Source: Pygmaiobacter massiliensis
GTDB taxonomy: Bacteria > Bacillota > Clostridia > Oscillospirales > Ruminococcaceae
Reading direction: 5' to 3'
Assembly (NCBI RefSeq): GCF_900199435.1
Contig: NZ_OAML01000003.1
Span: 1,815,166 to 1,879,165 of the forward strand
Length of the DNA stretch: 64,000 nt
The first letter of the stretch is position 1; each line of letters begins with the position of its first letter. The notes under the pieces are model-generated. The model was given only the letters and a program-made list of their open reading frames with translations, was not told the DNA's origin and made no database searches. Below are positions 1 through 8,333 of this stretch, one piece after another. The position numbers were made by a program, and so were the translations under genes.

Positions 1-78
1 GGCTGCGAATTTTTCGGCAACCTGGAAAACGCGAAAGCTGCTGTACTGGCGGAGGTTGGCAAACAGCTGAAAGACTAA
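1..78 (+). CDS. C-terminal end of a putative DHH/DHHA1 phosphoesterase (NrnA-like), truncated by window edge
   Basis: The first 25 codons are open from base 1 and stop at TAA 76-78. The peptide begins GCEFFGNLENAK and ends GKQLKD. The Gly-Cys followed by an amphipathic helix resembles the extreme C-terminus of NrnA-type oligoribonuclease/pAp phosphatases, just after their Gly-Gly-Gly-His-Ala motif. In Clostridia nrnA commonly sits directly before truB, which supports the call. The catalytic DHH domain lies outside the window, so this rests on a short tail and gene order only. RbfA is the main alternative. Confidence 0.5.
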   Translation, partial: GCEFFGNLENAKAAVLAEVGKQLKD

Positions 79-148
79 CGCTGCGCAAACAGCAAGCCTT
101 TTGGTGCCAGCCACAGCCTTACCCACACTAGAAAGGAAACACCACCAT

Positions 149-1033
149 ATGAACGGAATCCTCGTTGTCGATAAGCCGAGAGGCTGGACAAGCTTTGACG
201 TAATTGCAAAGCTGCGGGGAGCGCTGCATACAAAAAAAATCGGGCATTCCGGCACGCTGGACCCACTGGCGACCGGGGTGCTTCCGCTTTTTGTAGGCAA
301 CGCTGTCAAGGCGGTCGACCTGCCGCAGAACCACGAAAAGACCTATCTTGCCACCTTAAAGTTTGGGGTGCGCACCCCCACGGCAGACTTGGAAAGCGAA
401 GTTTGCGAAACACAAGAGGTGCAGATTAGCGAAGAGCAGCTACGCGCTGCGCTGGCTACCTTCCTCGGAGACTCGCAGCAGCTTCCGCCGATGTTTTCAG
501 CGGTAAAGGTAAACGGGCAGCCCTTATACAAAGCAGCCCGCAAAGGCCGCGAGGTCGCCCGCACCCCCCGGCTCATCACCATTACTGCCATTGATTTGGC
601 AGAGCAGGTGGGAGAAAATGAATACGCCTTTTCGGTGACCTGTTCCAAGGGCACTTATATCCGTGTTTTGGTTGAGGACATTGCTGCACGGCTTGGCACC
701 ATTGCCACCATGACAGCGTTGCGCCGCACCCAAAGCGGCGATTTTACGCTAGCACAGGCACATACACTGGAGGCTATTCTCGCAGCGGCCAATGCCACCG
801 ATGATGCAACTCAGGCAGAGCCGATGTTACTGCCTGTAGACAGCGTATTTGGCGCTTACCCGCGGCTGGATGCTTCGGATGAGCTGGCGGCGCGGCTGTT
901 TCACGGTGCCCCCACCCATGTACGGCTCGCAGATGCGGTTTACCGCGTCTACCATAATGATGCATTTCTCGGCCTTGCAGATGCAAAGGCTGGCATCGTT
1001 ACCGTGAAGAAACTTTTTATAGAACGAACCTGA
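149..1033 (+). CDS. truB: tRNA pseudouridine(55) synthase TruB
   Basis: Makes pseudouridine 55 in the T-loop of nearly all tRNAs. The 294-residue protein starts MNGILVVDKPRGW, the usual TruB N-terminus. The catalytic Asp is in GTLDPLATGVLP (Asp38). Residues 100-200 hold the MFSAVKVNGQPLYKAAR region and the Cys-Ser-Lys-Gly-Thr-Tyr-Ile-Arg motif. The ATG at 149 follows AGGAAA at normal spacing; an earlier in-frame GTG would add a non-homologous leader. It is 10 bp ahead of ribF, so the two are probably co-transcribed in the standard truB-ribF-rpsO-pnp order. Confidence 0.96.
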   Translation: MNGILVVDKPRGWTSFDVIAKLRGALHTKKIGHSGTLDPLATGVLPLFVGNAVKAVDLPQNHEKTYLATLKFGVRTPTADLESEVCETQEVQISEEQLRAALATFLGDSQQLPPMFSAVKVNGQPLYKAARKGREVARTPRLITITAIDLAEQVGENEYAFSVTCSKGTYIRVLVEDIAARLGTIATMTALRRTQSGDFTLAQAHTLEAILAAANATDDATQAEPMLLPVDSVFGAYPRLDASDELAARLFHGAPTHVRLADAVYRVYHNDAFLGLADAKAGIVTVKKLFIERT

Positions 1034-1043
1034 AGGGAGCAGC

Positions 1044-1937
1044 ATGAAAGATCTCACCGCAAAACCGAATCAGAAAACCGCTGTTGCCCTTGGCTATTTT
1101 GATGGCGTACATCTGGGACACCGCCGTGTGTTGCAAGGCGCATTGGATGCGGCGGAAGCCAACAACTGGGCATCCGGTGTTTTCACCTTTTATTTTGATG
1201 GCCTAAACCCCATTAAAGGTTCCAGCATCCTTTCAGTAGATGAGCGCCGCCGCCGAATGGAAGAGATGGGCATCGACTATTATTACTGCCCCGGTTACGA
1301 AAGCTTCCGTGACCTTTCACCCGAAGCCTTCGTACAGGAGGTACTCGTAGAGCAGATGAACGCCGCCGCTGTCTTTACGGGGGATAACTTCACCTTCGGC
1401 AAAGGCGGTGCGGGCAATGTAGAACTGCTCAGCGAGCTTTGCCGCGCCAGGGGCATCAGTCATACACAGGTGGATATGCAGGCGGAGGATGGCACACTTG
1501 TTTCTTCTACCCGGATTCGCGGTTTGCTGGAAGCAGGCGAGATTGCACATGCCAATATGCTGCTGGGCGCACCCTACGCGGTAACGCTGCCGGTGCAGCC
1601 GGGTAAACAGCTTGGCGGGCGACTGGGCTTTCCCACCATCAACCAGCGATATCCAACCGGCATGCTGATGCCAAAGCAGGGGGTATATATCTCTCGCGCT
1701 GAGGTCAACGGTGTGGCGTATGCCGCAGCAACCGGCCTTGGCAGCCGCCCGACAGTGGACGGAGAAGATGTCACCTGCGAAAGCTTTTTGATCGGTTTTA
1801 CTGGCGACCTTTATGGGGCAACGGTACGACTGGAGCTGCACGAGTACCTGGAACCAACCCGCAAATATGCAAGTTTAGATGAGCTGCACGCCTGTATTGA
1901 ACGTGCCGTAAAGGCCGCGCAAGAATATTTTGCGTAG
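1044..1937 (+). CDS. ribF: Bifunctional riboflavin kinase/FAD synthetase RibF
   Basis: Converts riboflavin to FMN and FMN to FAD in the cytoplasm. The N-terminal nucleotidyltransferase half shows GYFDGVHLGHRRVL (residues 17-30, with the HxGH signature) and the STRIR segment at 155-159. The C-terminal flavokinase half begins near residue 180 and carries GRLGFPTIN at 192-200. The 297-residue length is normal. A GGGAG ribosome site precedes ATG 1044. No FMN riboswitch is visible upstream, consistent with housekeeping expression from the truB transcript. Confidence 0.96.
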   Translation: MKDLTAKPNQKTAVALGYFDGVHLGHRRVLQGALDAAEANNWASGVFTFYFDGLNPIKGSSILSVDERRRRMEEMGIDYYYCPGYESFRDLSPEAFVQEVLVEQMNAAAVFTGDNFTFGKGGAGNVELLSELCRARGISHTQVDMQAEDGTLVSSTRIRGLLEAGEIAHANMLLGAPYAVTLPVQPGKQLGGRLGFPTINQRYPTGMLMPKQGVYISRAEVNGVAYAAATGLGSRPTVDGEDVTCESFLIGFTGDLYGATVRLELHEYLEPTRKYASLDELHACIERAVKAAQEYFA

Positions 1938-1953
1938 GCAACGGGACAAACAG

Positions 1954-1982
1954 TTTACAAAGCATAGCAGTTGTGCTATACT
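1954..1982 (+). promoter_or_regulatory. sigma-A type promoter for rpsO
   Basis: TTTACA (1954-1959), a 17-bp spacer and TATACT (1977-1982). It lies 16 bp after ribF and gives rpsO a leader of roughly 80 nt, enough room for an S15 autoregulatory fold, though no specific structure was resolved. Confidence 0.75.
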
Positions 1983-2069
1983 ATTATAGCTTACCCGGGC
2001 TCAGAGAGCGGTTCTCCAACCCTCCCTTGGTTCGTGGCAGATATTTTATTTTAAAGGAGAACAATTACC

Positions 2070-2327
2070 ATGACTGAGAAAATTACTACCATTCAGGAAT
2101 ATCGCATGTCTGAGAAAGACACTGGCTCCCCGGAGGTTCAGATTGCACTGCTCACTGCACGCATCAACCACCTCACCGAGCACCTGAAAGAGAACAAAAA
2201 CGATCATCACAGCCGCCGTGGCCTGCTGAAAATGGTTGGTCGCCGTCGTAACCTGCTCGCTTACCTGCAGAAAAAGGACATCGAGCGTTACCGTGCAATC
2301 ATTGCAAAACTCGGCCTGCGTAAATAA
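2070..2327 (+). CDS. rpsO: 30S ribosomal protein S15
   Basis: Primary 16S rRNA binding protein of the 30S platform. The 85-residue product has the typical length. It carries [16 protein letters not shown] and the conserved segments around His-His-Ser-Arg-Arg-Gly-Leu (residues 46-52) and RRRNLLAYL, all rRNA-contacting parts of the four-helix fold. The start at 2070 follows AAAGGAGA. Its own promoter lies upstream and a strong terminator directly downstream. The pairing with pnp is conserved in bacteria. Confidence 0.98.
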   Translation: MTEKITTIQEYRMSEKDTGSPEVQIALLTARINHLTEHLKENKNDHHSRRGLLKMVGRRRNLLAYLQKKDIERYRAIIAKLGLRK

Positions 2328-2334
2328 TTACAGT

Positions 2335-2367
2335 AAAATCCGGTACTTTATAGTACCGGATTTTTTG
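2335..2367 (+). terminator. Intrinsic terminator after rpsO
   Basis: AATCCGGTAC pairs with GTACCGGATT around a short T/A loop, followed by a T-run. It separates rpsO from pnp. Confidence 0.9.
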
Positions 2368-2650
2368 TTTGTCTGGCGGATTCTCGCGCAGTAGCTGCCC
2401 ACAAAAAACATGCAAAGTGAATTGGGCTTATATTGTTTAGGGACAGGAATTATACGGGCAAAATAATATAAAATAGGGCGTCTTCGGTATGCGGTGCAAA
2501 CTGGCGTGTGCAAGAGGGAAAAGGGCGGAGAAAGAAGATGCATCGCTGCAGAAAAGCAGCTGTATTGCTTTTTGCTTTTTCACTGCGGATTGTGTGCTAT
2601 TCATCGAAAAAACACCGCCGTTTTAGACAGTTTTCGCCCGGCTGCGTATC
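2368..2650 (+). other. Gap between rpsO and the pnp promoter, no convincing gene
   Basis: Mostly unassigned sequence. The only notable reading frame starts at ATG 2538 behind GGAGAAAG and runs 46 codons to TAA 2676, ending inside the pnp -10 box. It has a hydrophobic N-terminus (AAVLLFAFSL) but no recognised family. It is treated as probable chance. Confidence 0.4.
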
Positions 2651-2679
2651 TTTACAAAGCAGGGGCTGCGTGCTATAAT
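2651..2679 (+). promoter_or_regulatory. sigma-A type promoter for pnp, extended -10
   Basis: TTTACA (2651-2656), a 17-bp spacer and consensus TATAAT (2674-2679). TG at 2671-2672 gives an extended -10. It implies a pnp leader of about 195 nt containing the hairpin at 2721-2760. Confidence 0.8.
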
Positions 2680-2720
2680 CATTAAGATAGTATGCTTGTC
2701 CCAGATAAGCAAGACGGTTA

Positions 2721-2760
2721 GAAAGGACAAGGCAGAGCGCTTTCTCTGTTATGTCCTTTC
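2721..2760 (+). promoter_or_regulatory. Leader hairpin upstream of pnp
   Basis: GAAAGGACA (2721-2729) pairs perfectly with TGTCCTTTC (2752-2760). An internal CAGAG/CTCTG stem is separated by a 3x3 internal loop. No long T-run follows, so an intrinsic terminator is unlikely. A leader stem-loop in this place recalls the RNase III-processed autoregulatory leader of enteric pnp. Function here is inferred. Confidence 0.55.
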
Positions 2761-2880
2761 AATAATTTTCGGGACATTCGGTGTTTAGCGGTAAACTGAA
2801 CATGGCTGCGGTGCAGCATGCTGAGTTTATTGCTAAAACAGAATGCCCCGAGTAAAACAAAATACAGGAGGCAATCCATT

Positions 2881-5022
2881 ATGGCAGAGGAATTTACTTC
2901 CCGCAAAGAAACATTCCCCAATTTCCGCGAGTGGAAAACTGAGATCGCCGGTCGTCCGTTTATTGTTGAAACGGGCAAAATGTGCGGCCTTTCCAACGGC
3001 AGCTGCATGGTGCGCTACGGCGAGACTGCAGTGCTTTGCAACGTTACCATGAGCGAAAAACCCCGCGACGGTATTGATTTCTTCCCCCTTTCGGTAGATT
3101 TTGAAGAAAAACTGTACGCAGTTGGTCGCATCCCCGGCAGCTTTATGCGCCGCGAAGGTCGCCCCGGTGAAAAAGCGGTTCTGACCTCTCGTGTGGTCGA
3201 CCGCCCCATTCGCCCCCTTTTCCCGAAAGATATGCGCAACGATGTTTCGGTTGTTATGACCGTTATGAGTGTTGACCAGGACTGCAGCCCCGAGGTTGCA
3301 GGCATCATCGGCACTTCCATCGCGCTTTCTATCTCTGACATTCCCTGGAAAGGCCCCATCGCAGGTCTGTTCATGGGCCTTGTTGACGGCCAGATTGTCA
3401 TCAATCCGACCGAAGCACAGCGCGAAGTCAGCGAGCTTCAGCTGACTGTTGCAGCCAGCATGGAAAAGATCGTTATGATCGAGGCTGGCGCAAACGAAGT
3501 TGACGAAGACACGATGTTGAAAGCTATTGATATTGCACACGAAGAGTGCAAACGCATCATCGGCTTTATCGATACCATCGTTGCCGAAATTGGCAAACCC
3601 AAGAAAGAGTTCCAGAGCATGGACCTCGACCACGACCTGTTTGACGCTGTCAAAGAAGAGTTCCTGGATGAGTTCAAATATGCAATGGATACCGACGATA
3701 AAAACGTCCGCGACGAGCGTCTTCTGCCGATTCAGGAGAAAATCGAAGCGAAATATCTTGAGCAGTGGGGCGCTGCTACCATTGGCCTCATCATGTACAA
3801 GATGCAGAAGTTCGTGGTACGCCGTTGGCTGCTGGACGACGGCAAACGTGTTGACGGCCGCGGCATCAATGAAATCCGCCCGCTGAACGCAGAAGTCGGC
3901 TTGCTGCCCCGCGCACACGGCAGCGGCATGTTCACCCGTGGCCAGACCCAGGTGCTCACCGTTGCAACCCTCTCCAACAGCCGTGATTCTCAGATCATCG
4001 ACGACATCAGCACCGAGGAAACCAAGCGCTATATGCACCACTACAACTTCCCGCCGTATTCCGTCGGTGAAGCTCGTGGTCTGCGCAGCCCCGGTCGCCG
4101 CGAGATTGGCCACGGTGCACTTGCAGAGCGCGCATTGCTGCCGGTTCTGCCGAGCGAAGACGAGTTCCCGTACACCATGCGCCTTGTTTCTGAGGTGCTT
4201 TCCTCTAATGGTTCTACCAGCCAGGCTTCCATCTGCGGTTCCACTTTGGCACTCATGGATGCAGGCGTCCCCCTCAAAGCACCCGTTGCTGGCATCTCCT
4301 GCGGTCTCATCACCGAGGGCGACCGCTGGATGACTATGCTCGACATTCAGGGTGTTGAGGACTTCCACGGCGATATGGACTTTAAGGTTGGCGGTACCCA
4401 TAAGGGTATCACTGCTATCCAGATGGATATGAAAGTTGACGGCCTCACCCGTGAGATCGTTGCTGAAGCATTTGAAAAGTGCCGCAAAGCCCGTCTGTTT
4501 ATCCTGGACGAAATCATGCTGCCGGTTCTGCCCACCCCGCGTGAGCAGCTCTCTCAGTATGCACCGAAGATGGTCTCCTTCATGATCGACGTGGATAAAA
4601 TCCGCGATGTTATCGGCAAAGGCGGCAAGGTCATTCAGGACATCTGCGCAAAATGCAACTGCAAAATTGACGTAGAAGAAAACGGCCGCGTCTGCGTAAC
4701 CGCTGTAGACCGCGATGATTTGAACCGTGCTGTCGGTATCATCAAAATGATCGTGGAAGACCCCGAGGTTGGCGCAATTTATAAAGGCAAGGTTACCCGC
4801 CTGATGAACTTCGGCGCATTCGTTGAGATTGCTCCGGGCAAAGAAGGCCTTGTGCACATCTCCAAGCTCGACACCAAGCGTGTAGAGAAGGTAGAGGACG
4901 TTGTCGCTGTCGGCGATGAGCTGCTCGTTAAGGTCACCGAAATTGACCAGCAGGGCCGCATCAACCTCTCCCGTAAAGACGCGCTGGCTGATATGGCTGC
5001 CCGTCAGGGCGCACAGCAGTAA
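2881..5022 (+). CDS. pnp: Polyribonucleotide nucleotidyltransferase (PNPase)
   Basis: Phosphorolytic 3'-5' exoribonuclease and polymerase of RNA turnover. The 713-residue protein has the full architecture: two RNase PH-like domains (about 10-215 and 305-540) flanking a helical linker, a KH domain with VIGKGGK near residue 579, and an S1 domain from about 630 (GKVTRLMNFGAFVEI). ATG 2881 follows AGGAGG; the reading frame extends upstream but without homology. A strong terminator ends the unit. The leader hairpin at 2721-2760 suggests autoregulation. Confidence 0.98.
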   Translation: MAEEFTSRKETFPNFREWKTEIAGRPFIVETGKMCGLSNGSCMVRYGETAVLCNVTMSEKPRDGIDFFPLSVDFEEKLYAVGRIPGSFMRREGRPGEKAVLTSRVVDRPIRPLFPKDMRNDVSVVMTVMSVDQDCSPEVAGIIGTSIALSISDIPWKGPIAGLFMGLVDGQIVINPTEAQREVSELQLTVAASMEKIVMIEAGANEVDEDTMLKAIDIAHEECKRIIGFIDTIVAEIGKPKKEFQSMDLDHDLFDAVKEEFLDEFKYAMDTDDKNVRDERLLPIQEKIEAKYLEQWGAATIGLIMYKMQKFVVRRWLLDDGKRVDGRGINEIRPLNAEVGLLPRAHGSGMFTRGQTQVLTVATLSNSRDSQIIDDISTEETKRYMHHYNFPPYSVGEARGLRSPGRREIGHGALAERALLPVLPSEDEFPYTMRLVSEVLSSNGSTSQASICGSTLALMDAGVPLKAPVAGISCGLITEGDRWMTMLDIQGVEDFHGDMDFKVGGTHKGITAIQMDMKVDGLTREIVAEAFEKCRKARLFILDEIMLPVLPTPREQLSQYAPKMVSFMIDVDKIRDVIGKGGKVIQDICAKCNCKIDVEENGRVCVTAVDRDDLNRAVGIIKMIVEDPEVGAIYKGKVTRLMNFGAFVEIAPGKEGLVHISKLDTKRVEKVEDVVAVGDELLVKVTEIDQQGRINLSRKDALADMAARQGAQQ

Positions 5023-5076
5023 TTTGCTTTTCGGTAAAACCGGTTAAAGTAATTCTGCCTCTGATATCAAAAAAGC

Positions 5077-5112
5077 AAGACCCCTCAGCATTGTGCTGAG
5101 GGGTCTTCTTGT
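5077..5112 (+). terminator. Intrinsic terminator after pnp
   Basis: A perfect 14-bp stem (AAGACCCCTCAGCA with its complement) around TTG, followed by a T-rich tract. Confidence 0.92.
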
Positions 5113-5249
5113 TGGGATAGCCGCGCTGAAACGCAAGCTATCAGATCACTGGGAAAAGAAAGGAGCCAGAAATATAAAATGCAGCAAAGAGAAGAGAGAG
5201 GTAAGAATAAGTGCGAAGCGATTTTCTCTTTGTTTGCTCTGGCACGAAT

Positions 5250-5996
5250 TTAAGGCGCCGAGCTTTCGCGCTTTTGTGCCGCAATTGCAGCACGCCGAGT
5301 CAGCTCAGTAAAAAGGCGCTGCATCGGGGGCACCGTTTGCAGCAGCGCTTCCGGGTGCCATTGTACCAGCAGCAGAGAGCCATCCTCATTCTCCATGGCC
5401 TCGGGGAGACCATCTGGTGCACGGGCGACAATATTTAACCCCTCGCCGGGGCGGTGCACCGCTTGATGGTGCATAGAGTTTGTGTATACCGCAGCGCTGC
5501 CCAAAAGCCGGTAAAGCTCGCTGTCAGGATCAATCTCTACCTTGTGTATGGTAGCATGGCGAGGCGCGTTTTGGCGGTGTAAAACCGGGGTGGCGCAGGC
5601 AAGCGAAATATCCTGATAGAGGCTGCCGCCCAGCGCCACATTAACCAACTGCATGCCGCGGCAGATGCCGAGCACCGGCAGTGCCCGGATTTGAGCCAAC
5701 GCAAACAGTGCTATCTCAAACCGATCTTGCGCAAAATTAACTTCACCCAAAAGCGGATGGGGCGATTCGCTGTAAAAGCGAGGGTCAGGGTCCCCGCCAC
5801 CGGGCAGCAGCAGACCATCACAATGCGAAAGCGCACTTTGGCGCAGTAGGGGGTCGTCAGTAGGGGGCAGCAGCAGCGGAATGCCGCGCGCGGATAAAAC
5901 AGCATCGGCATATGCCTGCGGCAGATTGAGCACGCTTGTTTGCCCGTTGCTGCCGAGCTGTGCGGTGCATGGGATTCCAATGACAGGAAGCTTCAT
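5250..5996 (-). CDS. Class I glutamine amidotransferase-like gamma-glutamyl hydrolase (peptidase C26, PuuD-like)
   Basis: Probably hydrolyses gamma-glutamyl amides such as gamma-glutamyl-GABA. The 248-residue protein starts MKLPVIGIPC. It shows DGLLLPGGGDPDPRFY (60-75), the nucleophile elbow GICRGMQL (Cys112) and QWHPE (His214, Glu216), so the catalytic triad is intact. Gly-Gly-Ser-Leu-Tyr-Gln-Asp is family typical. ATG 5996 is preceded by GAAAGAGG; a TTG one codon upstream is less likely. The polyamine-type substrate is inferred from family, and no puu genes are nearby. Confidence 0.85.
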   Translation of the reverse strand: MKLPVIGIPCTAQLGSNGQTSVLNLPQAYADAVLSARGIPLLLPPTDDPLLRQSALSHCDGLLLPGGGDPDPRFYSESPHPLLGEVNFAQDRFEIALFALAQIRALPVLGICRGMQLVNVALGGSLYQDISLACATPVLHRQNAPRHATIHKVEIDPDSELYRLLGSAAVYTNSMHHQAVHRPGEGLNIVARAPDGLPEAMENEDGSLLLVQWHPEALLQTVPPMQRLFTELTRRAAIAAQKRESSAP

Positions 5997-6123
5997 CAAA
6001 AATAACCTCTTTCCGGGGGATTTGTTACCAGTTTATTCACCGACGGTGCTGGGCAGACATGCCGAAGCTGGAAGAGAGGGTGGCAAAGCAGTAATTTTGT
6101 GAGAGACAAGCTATCTGATAAAT

Positions 6124-6163
6124 AAAAGCACGCACTTGCCGACTCAGACAAGTGCGTGCTTTT
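6124..6163 (-). terminator. Intrinsic terminator after the omega-amidase-like gene (symmetrical)
   Basis: A 15-bp stem, AAAAGCACGCACTTG with its complement, around a 10-nt loop. On the reverse strand it ends in a T-run and lies 36 bp past the stop of the gene at 6200. Confidence 0.85.
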
Positions 6164-6199
6164 CAAATAGGGGAGAATAAGAAGAGAGCGGGAAGCAGA

Positions 6200-7006
6200 C
6201 TAGTTTTTCTGTTTCCCGGTGATTTCGTAAAGCTCCGGTCTGCGGTCGCGATAAGCGTTAATAGAATTGCGGATATTTTGCACCACCGAAAGGTCAGCTT
6301 CGGCGGTGAGAATGCACTCGGTGTCATCGCCCATGACCAGTGTTTCGCCCCAGGGATCGATGAGTGCAGAATGCCCGGCATTTTTGATTTTGCCCGCCAT
6401 GCCGCTGGCATTGGTGCAGGCAACGAAAATCTGATTTTCGATGGCGCGTGCGCGGTTGAGGGTGTCCCAATGGAAGCCGCGCATTTCGGGCCACTGTGCC
6501 ACGACAAACAGCAGATCAATCCCGCGCAGAGCTAAAGTGCGTACCAGCTCTACAAAGCGGATATCATAGCAGATAACGAGTCCGCAATGGACACCATCCA
6601 GCATAAAATCAACTACGTGGTTGCCAAGGGTGAAAAAGCGATGTTCGCCGGAGGGGGTGAACAAATGCGTTTTATCGTACTCTGCCACCAGATTACCACT
6701 CCGGTCAAACACAAAAGAGGTGTTGTAGAGTGCGCCATCGCGGAGATTTGCCACAGAACCGGCAATAATATTGACCGAAAGCTCTTTGGCAAGCGCGCCG
6801 AATACCTGTTTAACACGTGCGCCGTTTTGGTCGGCTAACTCTTCCAGGTGCCCTTTTGGGAAAAATCCGACGTTCCAGGCTTCTGGCAGGGTGACAACAT
6901 CGGGATGCTCGATTGCTACGGCACGCCGCACCAATTCCTCTGCATGGGCAAAGTTGAAATCCGGCTCGCCAAGGCGTACATCCATCTGGATTAAGCTTAT
7001 TTTCAT
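6200..7006 (-). CDS. Carbon-nitrogen hydrolase, omega-amidase/Nit2-like
   Basis: Nitrilase-superfamily amidase, likely acting on small omega-amides such as alpha-ketoglutaramate or alpha-ketosuccinamate. In the 268-residue product the Glu-Lys-Cys triad is clear: TLPEAWN (Glu42), EYDKTHLF (Lys112) and VICYDIRF (Cys146). The WNVGFFPKG segment matches Nit2/YafV members. ATG 7006 follows GAAAGGAAG; upstream in-frame sequence is non-homologous. It has its own consensus promoter (7093-7121) and terminator. The exact substrate is inferred. Confidence 0.87.
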   Translation of the reverse strand: MKISLIQMDVRLGEPDFNFAHAEELVRRAVAIEHPDVVTLPEAWNVGFFPKGHLEELADQNGARVKQVFGALAKELSVNIIAGSVANLRDGALYNTSFVFDRSGNLVAEYDKTHLFTPSGEHRFFTLGNHVVDFMLDGVHCGLVICYDIRFVELVRTLALRGIDLLFVVAQWPEMRGFHWDTLNRARAIENQIFVACTNASGMAGKIKNAGHSALIDPWGETLVMGDDTECILTAEADLSVVQNIRNSINAYRDRRPELYEITGKQKN

Positions 7007-7092
7007 AAAAACTTCCTTTCTTTTGAAGCTTGTAATATTAAAACCGCAAGTGAGCAAAAAATGTAAGCTTACGGTATAAAAGCCAGTGGTTA

Positions 7093-7121
7093 TATATAAC
7101 ACATTCCGGCGCAGGTGTCAA
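7093..7121 (-). promoter_or_regulatory. Promoter of the omega-amidase gene
   Basis: Read on the reverse strand: consensus TTGACA (7121-7116), a 17-bp spacer and TATATA (7098-7093). It lies about 87 bp upstream of the start codon. Confidence 0.8.
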
Positions 7122-7182
7122 CCGTAAGCGGCACAGTCAAATAGAGGAACAGTGAAATGCTGGTGAGAACCGGCAAAAAGGA

Positions 7183-7211
7183 TTGCGGTACCCCTTTGGA
7201 TGTGGTACACT
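7183..7211 (+). promoter_or_regulatory. Probable promoter of uppP
   Basis: TTGCGG (7183-7188), a 17-bp spacer and TACACT (7206-7211), 80 bp ahead of uppP. It is back-to-back with the reverse promoter at 7093-7121. Confidence 0.55.
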
Positions 7212-7290
7212 GAAAAACAGTCGCAAGAGGCGGCACAACAAAAAAACGAGAGCCGATAAGGCTGTTGAGAAACACAGAGGAATCAAAGAC

Positions 7291-8121
7291 ATGAGTTTTG
7301 TTGAAGTGTTAAAAGTAATTTTTATTGGTATTGTAGAGGGCATTACCGAGTGGCTGCCCATTAGCAGTACCGGCCATATGCTGTTGGTAGACCAGTTTTT
7401 AAAATTGAACATGACCCAGGCGTTTAAAGATATGTTTATTGTGGTGATTCAGCTGGGTGCTATTCTCGCAGTTGTGGTTTTGTTTTGGAATAAGATGTTT
7501 CCGTTTCGCTTTGGCGGTGGTCCTGTTATTAAAAAAGAGACGTTTTCCATCTGGTTTAAGGTTGTAGTTGCCTGCATTCCTTCTGCCGTGCTTGGCATTT
7601 TGTTTGACGATTGGCTTGAGGCTCATTTTAGTACGCCGCTTGTAATTGCCGCAATGCTGATTTTATATGGCGTTCTGTTTATTGTGGTGGAAAATAACAA
7701 TAGGCACCATCGCCCCACGGTACGCCGACTTTCGGACATCAACTATCGGGTTGCGTTTGCAATTGGTGTTTTTCAGGTGCTCTCACTGATTCCCGGCACC
7801 TCCCGCTCTGGCGCAACCATCATTGGCGCATTGCTTATTGGTGTGTCGCGCACTGCCGCCGCAGAGTTTACTTTCTTCCTCGCGGTGCCCACAATGCTAG
7901 GCGCAAGCGCAGTGAAATTGCTCAAGTTTGGGTTTGAGTTCACGGGTGCGGAGATGGCTACATTGGTACTTGGCATGGTGGTCGCATTTGTGGTTTCGCT
8001 GGTGTCTATTCGCTTTTTGATGGACTATGTGAAACAGCATGACTTTAAAGTGTTCGGTTGGTACCGGATTGTGCTTGGTATAGTTGTTTTGTTGTATTTC
8101 GGTATCCGGGCATTGGTCTAA
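7291..8121 (+). CDS. uppP: Undecaprenyl-diphosphate phosphatase (BacA/UppP)
   Basis: Dephosphorylates undecaprenyl diphosphate to recycle the lipid carrier of peptidoglycan synthesis; confers bacitracin tolerance. The 276-residue polytopic membrane protein has both signatures: [15 protein letters not shown] (residues 16-30) and [10 protein letters not shown] (about 168-177). ATG 7291 is preceded by AGAGGAA. It is a single-gene unit with promoter and terminator. Confidence 0.97.
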   Translation: MSFVEVLKVIFIGIVEGITEWLPISSTGHMLLVDQFLKLNMTQAFKDMFIVVIQLGAILAVVVLFWNKMFPFRFGGGPVIKKETFSIWFKVVVACIPSAVLGILFDDWLEAHFSTPLVIAAMLILYGVLFIVVENNNRHHRPTVRRLSDINYRVAFAIGVFQVLSLIPGTSRSGATIIGALLIGVSRTAAAEFTFFLAVPTMLGASAVKLLKFGFEFTGAEMATLVLGMVVAFVVSLVSIRFLMDYVKQHDFKVFGWYRIVLGIVVLLYFGIRALV

Positions 8122-8164
8122 AAACTTTAATTTTGAAGTTTTTTCGCAGAAATTGAAAAAAATT

Positions 8165-8215
8165 GCCGCCTTTGCGCGTTTCTGTTATCAGACAGAATAC
8201 CAAAGGCGGCTTTTC
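8165..8215 (+). terminator. Intrinsic terminator after uppP
   Basis: GCCGCCTTTG (8165-8174) pairs with CAAAGGCGGC (8201-8210), with an inner TCTGT/ACAGA stem and a following TTTTCTT. Confidence 0.88.
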
Positions 8216-8333
8216 TTAATTCTTTTTAAGATAACCTAAATGTGAGATTAAGATGAGCAGTATAAAGTAAGAGTATCCTCTCAGGGCAGTAGCCATGGGT
8301 GCTGTGCTGTAACAAAAAGGAGCGATACGAATT

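Noticed and set aside
1938-2069. FMN riboswitch near ribF/rpsO
   Set aside because: No conserved RFN-element blocks (AGGGTGAAATTC-type) are present; the segment is explained by the rpsO promoter and leader.
2538-2678. 46-codon frame with a good ribosome site before pnp
   Set aside because: It ends inside the pnp -10 box, has no family features, and its hydrophobic stretch is interrupted by Arg; probably chance.
2833-4857. 674-codon open frame on the reverse strand of pnp
   Set aside because: It is the antisense shadow of a highly conserved gene, with no ribosome site or recognisable domain.
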